64,000 nucleotides of DNA from Frondihabitans australicus (GCF_003634555.1 NZ_RBKS01000001.1:2976001-3040000); one strand, 5' to 3'; positions 33,982 to 42,955 are shown, counted from the first letter of the stretch. Numbers and translations: made by a program. Notes: generated by a model not told the origin, from the sequence alone.

Positions 33982-35952
33982 CTACCAGATCGTGACGCGC
34001 GAGGCCTCGGGCAGCCAGAGCCCGTCGGTCTCCTTGACGTCGAAGGCGCCGTAGAACTCGTCGATGTTGCGGACGATCTGGTTGCAGCGGAACTCGTTGG
34101 GCGAGTGCGGGTCGATCGACAGGAGGCGCACGGCCTCCTCGTCGCGGATCTTCATCTGCCAGGCCTGAGCCCAGCTGAGGAAGAAGCGCTGAGCACCGGT
34201 GAGCCCGTCGACGACAGGGGGCTCCTCGCCGTCGAGCGAGATGAGGTAGGCCTTCCAGGCGATCGAGAGGCCGCCGAGGTCGCCGATGTTCTCGCCGATC
34301 GTGAGGGCGCCGTTGACATGGTGGCCGGGCGTCTGCGCGGGCTCGAGCACGTCGTACTGCTCGATGAGCGACTTCGTGAGCTTCTCGAAGGCCTCCTTGT
34401 CGGCGGGCGTCCACCAGTCGGTGAGCTTGCCGTCGCCGTCATACTTCGCGCCCTGGTCGTCGAAGCCGTGGCCGATCTCGTGGCCGATGACGGCCCCGAT
34501 GGCGCCGTAGTTGGCCGCCGCGTCGCGCGACTCGTCGAAGAACGGGAACTGCAGGATCGCGGCGGGGAAGACGATCTCGTTGAAGCCGGGGTTGTAGTAC
34601 GCGTTGATCGTCTGCGGCGTCATGAACCACTCGTCGCGGTCGATCGGCTTGCCGATCTTGCCCAGCTCGCGGTGGAACCCGAAGACGGCGGTCGCCCGCA
34701 CGTTGCCGACGAGGTCGCCGGCGTCGATCTCGAGCGTCGAGTAGTCGCGCCACTTCACCGGGTAGCCGATCTTCGGCGTGAACTTGTCGAGCTTGTCGAG
34801 CGCGCGCGCCTTGGTCTCGTCGGTCATCCAGGCGAGCGCCGTGACGCTCTGCCGGTAGGCCTCGACCAGGTTGGCGACGAGGGCGTCCATCGTCACCTTC
34901 GCCTCCTCGGCGAAGTGGCGCTCGACGTAGATCTTGCCGACGGCCTCGCCCATGGCGCCCTCGACGAGCGAGACGCCGCGCTTCCACCGGGCCCGCTGCA
35001 CCGGGGTGCCGGTGAGGGTCTTGCCGTAGAACTCGAAGTTGGCCTTCACGAAGTCGCTCGAGAGGTAGGCGGCGAACGACCGGACGATCTGCCAGCGCAG
35101 CCAGTCGCGCCAGGCGTCGAGGCGCTCGGCGGTGAGGAGCGACGCCAGGCCCGTGACGAACGACGGCTCGCGCACGACGAGCTCGTCGAACACGCCCTCC
35201 GGCGCGCCCACGGCGTCGCGCCAGACCGTGAAGTCGACGCCGTCGGTCTCGCTGAGCGCGGCGACGTCACCCCAGGGCAGCAGGTTGTACGTCTTGTCGC
35301 TGTCGCGGGTCGTGACGTTGTCCCAGTGCTGCTTGGCGATCGCGGTCTCGAGGTCGACGACGCGAGCGGCGCTCTCGGCCGAGCTCTCGGATCCTGCGAG
35401 GCCCAGCATCGTCTCGACGAACGAGCGGTACGCCGTGACGATGCCTTCGAACTTCTCGTCGCGGTAGTACGACTCGTCGGGCAGGCCCAGGCCGCCCTGC
35501 TCGAGGAAGACCATGTACCGCTCGGGGTCGCCGGGGTCGTTGTCGACGAACAGCTGCAGGAACCCCGAGACGCCCTGCAGCTCGAACGAGCCGACGGTGC
35601 GCAGGAGCTCGTCGACGCTCGACACCCCGTCGACGCTCGCGAGCAGAGCCTCGATCGGCGCCCTGCCCAGCGACTCGACCTTCTCTTCGTCGAGGAAGCT
35701 CGCGAAGAGGTCGCCGACCTTGCGGGCCTCGGTGCCGGGCTCGGCCTTCTGCGACTCGTCGATGATCTCGCGGACGGCCTTCTCGGCGGCCTCGGCGAGG
35801 ACGTAGAACGAGCCCCAGCGCGCCTTGTCTTCGGGGATCTCGGTCGCCGCGATCCACTTGCCGTTGACGTGGCGGAAGAGGTCGTCCTGCGGGCGGACGG
35901 CGGGGTCGAGAGCGTCGGTGAGGATTCCGGAGGGTGCGGAGACGTCGGTCAT
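33982..35952 (-). CDS. pepO: M13-family zinc metallopeptidase (neprilysin/PepO-like)
   Basis: 656 aa. Zinc site HEIGH in VIGHEIGHGFDDQG, third ligand Glu in ENIGDLGG, and the NAYYNPGFNEIVFPA strand that binds peptide backbones. The N-terminal DDLFRHVNGKW and C-terminal RVTIW are diagnostic. No signal peptide, so a cytosolic oligopeptidase like PepO. AGCCTA (35959-35964), i.e. TAGGCT on its strand, precedes ATG by 6 nt. Divergent with the permease gene across 35 bp; the two promoters must overlap. Confidence 0.95.
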   Translation of the reverse strand: MTDVSAPSGILTDALDPAVRPQDDLFRHVNGKWIAATEIPEDKARWGSFYVLAEAAEKAVREIIDESQKAEPGTEARKVGDLFASFLDEEKVESLGRAPIEALLASVDGVSSVDELLRTVGSFELQGVSGFLQLFVDNDPGDPERYMVFLEQGGLGLPDESYYRDEKFEGIVTAYRSFVETMLGLAGSESSAESAARVVDLETAIAKQHWDNVTTRDSDKTYNLLPWGDVAALSETDGVDFTVWRDAVGAPEGVFDELVVREPSFVTGLASLLTAERLDAWRDWLRWQIVRSFAAYLSSDFVKANFEFYGKTLTGTPVQRARWKRGVSLVEGAMGEAVGKIYVERHFAEEAKVTMDALVANLVEAYRQSVTALAWMTDETKARALDKLDKFTPKIGYPVKWRDYSTLEIDAGDLVGNVRATAVFGFHRELGKIGKPIDRDEWFMTPQTINAYYNPGFNEIVFPAAILQFPFFDESRDAAANYGAIGAVIGHEIGHGFDDQGAKYDGDGKLTDWWTPADKEAFEKLTKSLIEQYDVLEPAQTPGHHVNGALTIGENIGDLGGLSIAWKAYLISLDGEEPPVVDGLTGAQRFFLSWAQAWQMKIRDEEAVRLLSIDPHSPNEFRCNQIVRNIDEFYGAFDVKETDGLWLPEASRVTIW

Positions 35953-35987
35953 ACGGCCAGCCTAGGCGGATCACTAAGGTCGTAAGC

Positions 35988-37253
35988 ATGGCGCTGCCCT
36001 GGAAGCTGCACGGTGACGGACGATCGGTCGACGCGAGCACGATCGTCGTGCCCGAGGAACGCCTCAGCTGGCCGCGCACGATCGGCTTCGGCGCCCAGCA
36101 CGTGGTCGCGATGTTCGGCGCGACCTTCCTCGTGCCGCTCATCACGGGCTTCCCGCCGGCCACGACGCTGTTCTTCTCGGGCATCGGCACGCTGCTCTTC
36201 CTGCTCATCACGCGCAACCGCCTGCCCAGCTACCTCGGGTCGTCGTTCGCGTTCCTCGCGCCGATCGCCGCGGCCGAGAAGGTGGGCGGCATCCCGCTCG
36301 CCCTGAGCGGCATCATCATCGTCGGGCTCCTGCTCGCCCTGGTCGGCCTTCTCGTGGTCGTCGTCGGCACGCGCTGGATCGACGCGCTGCTCCCCCCGGT
36401 CGTCAGCGGCGCGATCGTCGCGCTCATCGGCTTCAACCTCGCGCCGACGGCCGAGGCGAACTTCGCCAAGGCACCCGTCATCGCGCTCATCACGCTCGCG
36501 GCCGTCGTCCTGTCGGCGGTCGTGTTCCGCGGCATGCTGGGGCGCCTGTCGATCTTCGTCGGCGTCGTCGTCGGCTACGTGGCCGCCGCCATCGCCGGAC
36601 AAGTCGATTTCTCGGAGGTCGCGAAGGCGAAGTGGCTCGGCCTCCCCACCTTCACCGCGCCGTCGTTCGACCCCTCGCACCTGCCGATCTACCTGGGCTT
36701 CCTGCCCGTCGTGCTCGCCCTCATCGCCGAGAACGTCGGCCACGTGAAGGGCGTCGGCCAGCTGACGAACCGCAATCTCGACGATCTCACCGGCCGCGCC
36801 CTGCTCGCCGACGGTGTGAGCTCGCTCCTCGCCGGTCTCGGCGGCGGCTCGGCGACCACGACCTACGGCGAGAACATCGGCGTGATGGCAGCGACCAGGG
36901 TCTTCTCGACCGCGGCCTACTGGGTGGCCGGCATCATCGCGATCCTGCTCGGACTGTCGCCCAAGGTCGGCGCGATCATCTTCACGGTGCCCGACGGCGT
37001 GCTCGGCGGCGTGACGACCGCCCTCTACGGTCTGATCGGCATCATCGGCGTGCGCATCTGGGTCGAGAACAAGGTGGACTTCTCGAAACCGAAGAACCAG
37101 CTCACCGCCGCCGTCGCACTCGTCTTCGGCATCGCGAACTTCACGGTGGCCCTCGGCGGCGCGACGTTCAGCGGCATCGTGCTCGGCACCGTCGCCGCGA
37201 TCGTCATCTATCACGTGATGAACGCGATCGGGCGCGCGCGGGGCACCTCCTGA
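35988..37253 (+). CDS. NCS2-family uracil/xanthine permease
   Basis: 421-aa membrane protein with about 12 hydrophobic segments. GFGAQHVVAMFGATFLVP is the NCS2 signature region, NVGHVKGVGQLTNRNLDD the conserved QNxGxxxxT-like loop, and TTTYGENIGVMAATRVFS the transport motif, all typical of the UraA branch. Imports uracil or a related base with H+. ATG 35988 follows TAAGGT (35975-35980), suggesting a leaderless mRNA. Stop codon is shared with a CTG-started MATE gene. Confidence 0.93.
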   Translation: MALPWKLHGDGRSVDASTIVVPEERLSWPRTIGFGAQHVVAMFGATFLVPLITGFPPATTLFFSGIGTLLFLLITRNRLPSYLGSSFAFLAPIAAAEKVGGIPLALSGIIIVGLLLALVGLLVVVVGTRWIDALLPPVVSGAIVALIGFNLAPTAEANFAKAPVIALITLAAVVLSAVVFRGMLGRLSIFVGVVVGYVAAAIAGQVDFSEVAKAKWLGLPTFTAPSFDPSHLPIYLGFLPVVLALIAENVGHVKGVGQLTNRNLDDLTGRALLADGVSSLLAGLGGGSATTTYGENIGVMAATRVFSTAAYWVAGIIAILLGLSPKVGAIIFTVPDGVLGGVTTALYGLIGIIGVRIWVENKVDFSKPKNQLTAAVALVFGIANFTVALGGATFSGIVLGTVAAIVIYHVMNAIGRARGTS

Positions 37254-38599
37254 GCCAGGGCGCAGGAGCCGGCGCACACGCCCTCGACCGAGAGATCGCC
37301 CGCCTCGCCGTGCCCGCCCTCGGCGCCCTCGTCGCCGAGCCGCTCTTCCTCCTCACCGACACGGCGCTCGTCGGGCATCTCGGTGCGGCGCCCCTGGCCG
37401 GTCTCGGGGTGGCGAGCGTCGTCCTGCAGACCGCCCTGGGCCTGCTGATCTTCCTCGCCTACGCGACGACTCCCGCGGTGGCGAGGCGTCTCGGCGCCGG
37501 CGATCGCGCGGGGGCGATCCGGGCCGGGGTCGACGGGCTGTGGTTCGCCCTCGGGGTGGGCGCCGTGCTGCTCGTGGCGGGGCTCCTGACGGCCCGGCCC
37601 CTCGTCGACGCCTTCGACATCGACACCGCCGCCCGGGCCGAAGCCGTCACGTACCTGTCGATCTCGGTGCTCGGCCTGCCGTTCATGCTGCTCGTGGTCG
37701 CCGCGACCGGCCTTCTGCGCGGCCTTCAAGACACCCGCACGCCGCTGGTGGTGGCGACCGCCGGCTTCGCGGTGAACGCGGGCCTCAACGCGCTGCTCAT
37801 CTACGGCTTCCGGTGGGGCATCGCAGGATCCGCAGCCGGCACCGTCCTCGCCCAGCTCGGCATGGCCGCCGTCTATTCGGCGATCGCCGCGAGAGCCGCG
37901 CGGCGCGAGAGGGTCTCGCTGCGCCCCGGCCTCGACGGCGTCGGGCGCACCGCCTCGGCGGGCGGATGGCTGCTGATCCGGAACGCGTCGCTGCGGCTGG
38001 CCATGCTCGCGACCGTGTCGGTGGCAGCGCGTCTCGGCGTCCACGGTCTCGCCGCGGTGCAGGTGGCGCTGTCGCTCTTCTCGACCATGGCGTTCGCGCT
38101 CGACGCGCTGGCGATCGCCGGGCAGGCGATGATCGGGCACGCGCTCGGTTCCGGCGATACTGGGCGGGTGCGGGCGGTCACCCGGCGGCTGATCGGGTGG
38201 GGGTCCGTGGGCGGCGCAGGCCTCGGGATCCTGCTGGCCGCGCTGGCGGGTGTACTGGCGCCTGTGTTCACCGGCGACCCCCGCGTGCAGGCGATCGTGC
38301 CGGGGCTCGTGCTGGCGATGGCGGCGGGGATCCCGCTGGCCGGTTTCGTGTTCGTGCTCGACGGAGTGCTGCTCGGGGCGGGCGACGCGCGCTATCTGGC
38401 CTGGACCGGGGTCGTCGACGTCGCCGTGTACCTGCCGCTGCTGGCGTGGGCCGCGGCATCGGGGTCGCCGGTCGCGCTGTGGTTCGCGTTCGGCCTCGGC
38501 TACATCGGGGCGCGCGCCGTCACGCTCGGGCTGCGGACCCTGCGCTGGCGCTGGCTGCCGGCGACGCCGTCGTCCGCCCCCGCCGGAACTCGCTCGTGA
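37250..38599 (+). CDS. MATE-family efflux transporter, probable CTG start
   Basis: 449 aa, 12 hydrophobic segments. EIARLAVPALGALVAEPLFL and DTALVGHLG at the start are DinF/NorM-like, and GLLRGLQDTRTPLVV is conserved. Na+/H+-driven export of cationic compounds, or a DinF-type role in stress. No ATG/GTG/TTG lies in frame upstream of the first helix. CTG 37250, overlapping the permease stop as CTGA, is the best start; GTG near 37310 would delete the N-terminal segment. The 3' end overlaps the convergent lacI gene by 80 bp. Confidence 0.88.
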   Translation: MSQGAGAGAHALDREIARLAVPALGALVAEPLFLLTDTALVGHLGAAPLAGLGVASVVLQTALGLLIFLAYATTPAVARRLGAGDRAGAIRAGVDGLWFALGVGAVLLVAGLLTARPLVDAFDIDTAARAEAVTYLSISVLGLPFMLLVVAATGLLRGLQDTRTPLVVATAGFAVNAGLNALLIYGFRWGIAGSAAGTVLAQLGMAAVYSAIAARAARRERVSLRPGLDGVGRTASAGGWLLIRNASLRLAMLATVSVAARLGVHGLAAVQVALSLFSTMAFALDALAIAGQAMIGHALGSGDTGRVRAVTRRLIGWGSVGGAGLGILLAALAGVLAPVFTGDPRVQAIVPGLVLAMAAGIPLAGFVFVLDGVLLGAGDARYLAWTGVVDVAVYLPLLAWAAASGSPVALWFAFGLGYIGARAVTLGLRTLRWRWLPATPSSAPAGTRS

Positions 38600-39596
38600 A
38601 CGACACCGACGGAACCTCCTCGCCGGCGAGCAGCCCCAGGACGGCACGCCCGGCGGCCTGACCCTTGGCGATCGCCGGCTGCACCATTGTCGTCAGCCCG
38701 TCGGCCGCGGGGTCGTCGACGCGCACGCCGTCGAAGCCGACGACGCTCAGGTCGTCCGGCACGCGCAGCCCCAGCTCGGCGGCCGCCCGGATCACGCCGG
38801 TGGCGAGCAGGTCGCTCTGCCCGATGATCGCCGTCGGCCGGTGCGCGGTGTCGGCCAGCAGCTCGCGCCCGGCGACGAGCCCCTCGTCGATGGTGCTGCC
38901 GAGCGTCGCGAAGCCGCGCGCCTCGGGGAACACCTCGAAGGCGCCCTTCATCCGCTCGACGGCCGTGTAGGTCGTCGCGCGCCCGATCAGGTCGGGCGTC
39001 AGGAGCCGGTGGCGCCGCTCGCGATCGAGCTCCAGCGTCACGAGGGCCACGTCGCGGTGCCCGAGGTCGCGCAGGTGCTGCGCCAGCGCCCTGGTCGCCT
39101 CGCGGTTGTCGAGCCCGACGTCGACGACGCCGTCGGCCGGCTCTCCCTCGATCGAGACGATCGGCAGCCCGCGGCGGCGGACCACCGCGACCTTGTCGTC
39201 GACGCGCGGGCTGCAGCCGAACAGCACGACGGCGTCGATCGGGGCGTCCACCAGGCTCGAGGGGCCACCGGCCCTCTCCGTGATCAGCAGGAGAGAGTTC
39301 CCGGCGGGCCCCGTCACGTCGGCGATGCCATCGAGCATGAGCACGTTCATCGGGTCGCGGAAGGCGTCGCGGAGGCTGTCTTCGAGCACGACTCCGACGA
39401 TGCCCGAGCGGCCTCGCCGCAGGGACCGCGCGCGGGGGTCGGGGCCGGCGTACCCGAGCTCCTGCGCCGCCGCCTCGACCCTGACGCGCGTCGCCGCCGA
39501 GACCGGGCCCGAGTCGTTGAGGGCCAGCGAAGCGGTCGACGGCGAGACGCCGGCGCGGCGCGCGACGTCGGCCAGGGTGGGACGTTCGCCGCTCAT
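38520..39596 (-). CDS. LacI-family transcriptional regulator
   Basis: 358 aa. HTH and hinge are intact: PTLADVARRAGVSPSTASLA then ARSLRRGRSGIVGVV. The periplasmic-binding-like core contains IVSIEGEPADGVVDVGLDN and the sugar-binding end VGFDGVRVDDPAADGLTTMV. Divergent from an MFS transporter, and two exact palindromes CTCGAATCGATTCGAG-type lie between them, so repression of itself and the transporter is almost certain. The C-terminal domain is complete and simply extends through the last 80 bp of the MATE gene on the other strand. Effector unknown. Confidence 0.93.
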   Translation of the reverse strand: MSGERPTLADVARRAGVSPSTASLALNDSGPVSAATRVRVEAAAQELGYAGPDPRARSLRRGRSGIVGVVLEDSLRDAFRDPMNVLMLDGIADVTGPAGNSLLLITERAGGPSSLVDAPIDAVVLFGCSPRVDDKVAVVRRRGLPIVSIEGEPADGVVDVGLDNREATRALAQHLRDLGHRDVALVTLELDRERRHRLLTPDLIGRATTYTAVERMKGAFEVFPEARGFATLGSTIDEGLVAGRELLADTAHRPTAIIGQSDLLATGVIRAAAELGLRVPDDLSVVGFDGVRVDDPAADGLTTMVQPAIAKGQAAGRAVLGLLAGEEVPSVSFTSEFRRGRTTASPAASASAGSAARA

Positions 39597-39609
39597 GCCT
39601 CGACCATAG

Positions 39610-39623
39610 TCGAATCGATTCGA
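39610..39623. promoter_or_regulatory. LacI-type operator O1
   Basis: Perfect 14-bp palindrome TCGAATCGATTCGA with a central CG, as LacI-family operators have. It sits 14 bp upstream of the lacI start. Centre-to-centre distance to O2 is 66 bp. Confidence 0.85.
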
Positions 39624-39674
39624 GAAAACTCTTGTCGGAGTTCCCGACCGTTGTTAGCGTTGTCGTCAGCCCGC

Positions 39675-39690
39675 CTCGAATCGATTCGAG
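39675..39690. promoter_or_regulatory. LacI-type operator O2
   Basis: Perfect 16-bp palindrome CTCGAATCGATTCGAG, identical to O1 over 14 bp, flanked by GCCCG/CGGGC. It lies 42 bp upstream of the MFS start, where it would block that promoter. Confidence 0.85.
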
Positions 39691-39731
39691 CGGGCACGAT
39701 GGCACTCCGACTCCGAGCACGAAGCAGACCG

Positions 39732-40976
39732 ATGGCGACCTCTCCCTCACTCGACACCCGCACCTACGACGGCGGCCTCACGCGCTCGCAGGTCGTCGCC
39801 TGGCGCAACGCCGTCTTCGTGGTCTTCGCACTGTCGGGCCTCGGCATCTCGACCTGGCTCGGACGCGTGCCCTCGGTGCGCGACATCCTGCACGCCTCCA
39901 CGCTCGAGATGGGGTACCTCGCCGGCGGCATCAGCGTCGGCTCGATCATCGGCGTCACCACGTCGAGCCACCTCGTCGCCCGCTTCGGCGCGCGCCGCAC
40001 GGTCGAGCTGGCGATGTGCGTGGTCGGCCTCGGCATGATCGGCGGCGGCCTGGCCGCGTCGCTCGGCGGCGGCTTCTGGGGCATCATCGGCTTCATGGCC
40101 GTCTTCGGCTACGGCAACGGCACCTGCGACGTCGCGATGAACGTCTCGGCCGCGGCCAACGAGCGCGTGCTGGGCCGCACGATCATGCCGATGTTCCACG
40201 CGTCGTTCAGCGTCGGCACGATGCTCGGGGCTGCGCTGGGCGCAGGAGCCGAGGCGGTCGGCATCCCGGTCGGCATCCACGTGCCGATCGTGGGCGCCGT
40301 GATCGTGGTGGGCACCCTGCTCTCCGCCCGCAACTTCCAGTCGGAGGAGCTCGGCCACGCGCCGCTCGAAGGCGACGACGTCGCCGCGGTGTCGTCCTGG
40401 CGGTCGCGCCTCGCCGTCTGGGCGATGCCGTCGACGATCCTCATCGGCCTCATCGTGCTCGGCATGGCGGCGGCCGAGGGCTCGGCGAACGACTGGCTGG
40501 CGCTGGCGATGGTCGACGGCTACAAGGTCGACAACGCCGCCGGCACCACGATCTTCTTCGTCTTCGTCACGGCGATCACGCTGGCCAGGGTCGCAGGATC
40601 CCCGCTCGTCGACCGCTTCGGCCGCGTCCCGATGCTCCGCGCGAGCGCCGTGTCGGCCGTGGTCGGCCTCCTCCTCGTCATCTTCTCCCCCGCGCTGCCC
40701 CTCGCCATCGTCGGCGTCGTGCTCTGGGGCTTCGGCGCGGCCCTCGGGTTCCCGCTGGGCCTCTCGGCGGCGGCCGACGATTCGCGCAACGCGGCCGCCC
40801 GGGTGGGTGCCGTCGCGACGATCGGCTACGTCGCCTTCCTCGCGCTGCCCCCGCTCATCGGCTTCCTCGGCGAGCACTTCGGCCTGCTCCGGGCTCTCCT
40901 CTCGGTGCTCGTGCTGATCGTCGTCGCGGGCTTCGCGTCGGGTGCCGCCCGCGAGCGCTCGCGGTCGCGCTCGTGA
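39732..40976 (+). CDS. MFS transporter (putative sugar or drug/H+ antiporter)
   Basis: 414 aa, 12 hydrophobic helices. SGLGISTWLGRVPSVRDIL in helix 1, FGYGNGTCDVAMNVSAAANE in helix 4-5, and PLVDRFGRVPMLRASAVSA in the cytosolic loop put it in the bacterial MFS group often annotated as fucose-permease-like. Controlled by the adjacent LacI regulator through two operators. ATG 39732 was chosen; ATG 39699 is in frame and possible. Since LacI regulators usually respond to sugars, a sugar-related substrate is likely but unproven. Confidence 0.88.
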   Translation: MATSPSLDTRTYDGGLTRSQVVAWRNAVFVVFALSGLGISTWLGRVPSVRDILHASTLEMGYLAGGISVGSIIGVTTSSHLVARFGARRTVELAMCVVGLGMIGGGLAASLGGGFWGIIGFMAVFGYGNGTCDVAMNVSAAANERVLGRTIMPMFHASFSVGTMLGAALGAGAEAVGIPVGIHVPIVGAVIVVGTLLSARNFQSEELGHAPLEGDDVAAVSSWRSRLAVWAMPSTILIGLIVLGMAAAEGSANDWLALAMVDGYKVDNAAGTTIFFVFVTAITLARVAGSPLVDRFGRVPMLRASAVSAVVGLLLVIFSPALPLAIVGVVLWGFGAALGFPLGLSAAADDSRNAAARVGAVATIGYVAFLALPPLIGFLGEHFGLLRALLSVLVLIVVAGFASGAARERSRSRS

Positions 40977-41011
40977 GGCGTCGCGGCGCCCTCCTGGCCT
41001 AGGCTTCTCGG

Positions 41012-41707
41012 GTGCGTCTCGTCATTGCGAAGTGCTCGGTGGACTACGCCGGCCGCCTCTCCGCCCACCTCCCGCTCGCCAACCGCCTGCTGATGGTGAA
41101 GAGCGACGGCAGCCTCCTCGTGCACTCCGACGGCGGCAGCTACAAGCCGCTCAACTGGATGAGCCCGCCGTGCACGATCACGATGGACGAGCCCTCCGAC
41201 GAGCAGCGCGACGCCGGCATCGTCGAGGTGTGGAAGGTGACGCAGAAGAAGACGGACGACATCCTCGTCGTCTCGATCCACGAGATCCTGCACGACTCCG
41301 CTCACGAGCTCGGCGTCGACCCCGGCCTCCAGAAGGACGGCGTCGAGGCCCACCTGCAGAAGCTGATGGCCGAGCAGATCGAGGTGCTCGGCGAGGGGCA
41401 CACCCTCGTGCGCCGCGAGTACATGACCGCGATCGGCCCCGTGGACATCCTGGCCCGCGACGCGGCCGGGGCGGCCGTGGCCGTGGAGATCAAGCGCCGC
41501 GGCGACATCGACGGCGTCGAGCAACTCACGCGCTACCTCGAGCTGATGAACCGCGACCCGCACCTCAAGCCGGTCTCCGGAGTCTTCGCCGCCCAGGAGA
41601 TCAAGCCGCAGGCACGCACTCTCGCCGAGGATCGCGGCATCCGCTGCCTGATCCTCGACTACGACGCCCTGCGCGGGCTGGACGACAGCGAGTCCCGCCT
41701 CTTCTGA
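41012..41707 (+). CDS. nucS: Endonuclease NucS (EndoMS mismatch-specific)
   Basis: Mismatch-specific endonuclease that replaces MutS/MutL in actinobacteria. 231 aa: an N-terminal DNA-binding part ([20 protein letters not shown]) and a C-terminal RecB-like nuclease with [12 protein letters not shown] and [20 protein letters not shown] supplying the D-ExK residues. The extreme C-terminus SRLF is the beta-clamp-binding peptide. GTG start 6 nt after TAGGCT (41000-41005), so a leaderless mRNA. Confidence 0.97.
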   Translation: MRLVIAKCSVDYAGRLSAHLPLANRLLMVKSDGSLLVHSDGGSYKPLNWMSPPCTITMDEPSDEQRDAGIVEVWKVTQKKTDDILVVSIHEILHDSAHELGVDPGLQKDGVEAHLQKLMAEQIEVLGEGHTLVRREYMTAIGPVDILARDAAGAAVAVEIKRRGDIDGVEQLTRYLELMNRDPHLKPVSGVFAAQEIKPQARTLAEDRGIRCLILDYDALRGLDDSESRLF

Positions 41708-41716
41708 AATATCGTA

Positions 41717-41744
41717 TTGACTTCGATCGGTTCTCTCGTAGAAT
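41717..41744 (+). promoter_or_regulatory. Consensus-like sigma-70 promoter
   Basis: TTGACT (41717-41722), 16 bp, TAGAAT (41739-41744): the best -35/-10 match seen in the window, in an AT-rich island after nucS. It drives the two small unknown genes at 41775-42187. Confidence 0.75.
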
Positions 41745-41774
41745 GTGTATATCACTATTCGAGAGGACGCCCCG

Positions 41775-42056
41775 ATGTTCCCGACCAACCCGAGCAACCC
41801 CCGTCACACGCGCACGCGCCGTTCGTCCGCCAGCCCGATCTTCGACGCCGTCGTGGCCGAGAGAGCCATCGCCCGGCACCCGGTCCGCGCCATCACCGAC
41901 ACTCCGATCTACGCGTCGATCTCGTCGGCTCACTCGAGCCGAGTCGTCGACCCCGACACCGCGCCGCTGTGGATGCTGCCGGCGGCCGAGCCCGCGGGCG
42001 TGCCCGCCTCGGCTCCTGCGCCCCGGCCCGCCCCGAGCGACCTCGTGCTGCGATGA
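41775..42056 (+). CDS. Hypothetical 93-aa basic protein
   Basis: Not recognised. The first 35 residues are Arg/Ser/Pro-rich (HTRTRRSSASPIFDAVV), the middle predicted helical, the tail Pro/Ala-rich. No signal peptide, membrane helix or Cys. GAGAGGAC before ATG 41775 is a strong ribosome site, and a near-consensus promoter lies upstream. Ends in an ATGA overlap with a 44-codon gene, indicating a real translated unit. Its location between nucS and a HAD phosphatase gives no functional clue. Confidence 0.6.
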   Translation: MFPTNPSNPRHTRTRRSSASPIFDAVVAERAIARHPVRAITDTPIYASISSAHSSRVVDPDTAPLWMLPAAEPAGVPASAPAPRPAPSDLVLR

Positions 42057-42187
42057 GCATCCACAGCGAGCCCCTCAGCGCCGAGCAGCTGACCAGCGCC
42101 GAGCGCGACCTCGTCGCCGAGTTGAGCGCGACCGTCGCCCGCCTCTTCTCGGTCGGCCACGACGGCCGCGAGGCGACCGCCCTCTGA
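42053..42187 (+). CDS. Hypothetical 44-aa microprotein
   Basis: Short coding region starting within the stop of the preceding gene (ATGA, 42053-42056). Product starts MSIHSEPLSAEQL and is mostly helical with Leu/Ala heptad-like spacing (LVAELSATVARLF), ending REATAL. No match recognised. Coding reality is supported by coupling and by the codon bias typical for this genome. Confidence 0.5.
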   Translation: MSIHSEPLSAEQLTSAERDLVAELSATVARLFSVGHDGREATAL

Positions 42188-42274
42188 CGACGCCCCGGGC
42201 CGTGCCTGCCCGATCGCGCGGCCAGGACGGCGCCCGCCGCCGCCAGTGAAGAGACACGCCCTAGGCTGGAGGGG

Positions 42275-42955
42275 ATGACCGCCACTCCGCCCTATTCCGT
42301 CGTGCTCTTCGACCTCGACGGCACCATCGCCGATTCGGCGCCGGGCATCGTCGCCTCCCTCACCGAGACCATCACCGAGCTCGGTCTGCCGCTTCCGAGC
42401 CCCGCCGAGCTGCTCGAGTGGGTCGGGCCGCCGCTGCCCGACAGCTTCACCGCGAAGCTCGGTCTCACCGGCGACGCCCTCGAGGCGGCGATGAAGGCGC
42501 ACCGCGCCCGCTACTTCACGAAGGGCGCCCTCGACAGCGAGGTGTTCCCGGGCATGGCCGACATCCTGCGGCGCACCCACGAGGCGGGGATCCCGTCGTC
42601 GCTCGCGACCTCGAAGCCCGAGGCCCCCGCGACGCTCATGCTCGACCACTTCGGGCTGTCGCAGTACCTCGACGTCATCACCGGCGCCAGCGCCGACGAG
42701 GTGCGCAGTGCGAAGGCCGACGTCGTCGAGGAGGCCCTGCGCCGCCTGACGGAGCGCGGCATCGACGTCTCGCGCCCGGTCCTCATCGGCGACCGCCACC
42801 ACGACGTCGAGGGTGCGGCCGAGCACGGCGTGCCCGTCATCTTCGCCGAGTGGGGCTATGGCAGTCGCGCCGAGCAGGCGGGGGCCATCGCGGTGGCGAC
42901 GACCCCGGGCGACCTGGTCGAGCTCCTGGGCCTGCCCGCCGAACCCGCGGCGTGA
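42275..42955 (+). CDS. HAD-superfamily phosphatase (phosphoglycolate phosphatase-like)
   Basis: 226 aa. Motif I VVLFDLDGTIADS with both Asp, motif II around SLATSKPE, motif III Lys in RSAKADVV, motif IV VLIGDRHHDVEGA. Helical cap between motifs I and II, as in Gph/PgmB enzymes. Substrate probably a small phosphate ester. TAGGCT (42262-42267) ends 7 nt before ATG. The stop is shared with the following MFS gene (GTGA). Confidence 0.92.
   Translation: MTATPPYSVVLFDLDGTIADSAPGIVASLTETITELGLPLPSPAELLEWVGPPLPDSFTAKLGLTGDALEAAMKAHRARYFTKGALDSEVFPGMADILRRTHEAGIPSSLATSKPEAPATLMLDHFGLSQYLDVITGASADEVRSAKADVVEEALRRLTERGIDVSRPVLIGDRHHDVEGAAEHGVPVIFAEWGYGSRAEQAGAIAVATTPGDLVELLGLPAEPAA

Noticed and set aside
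39610-39690. The TCGAATCGATTCGA sites as LexA SOS boxes
   Set aside because: The actinobacterial SOS box is TCGAAC-N4-GTTCGA (6+4+6); here the arms are 5+4+5, and the two copies lie exactly beside a LacI gene.
42053-42187. The 44-codon frame as chance read-through
   Set aside because: Not accepted as chance: exact ATGA coupling and typical codon bias argue for a gene, so it is listed with low confidence.
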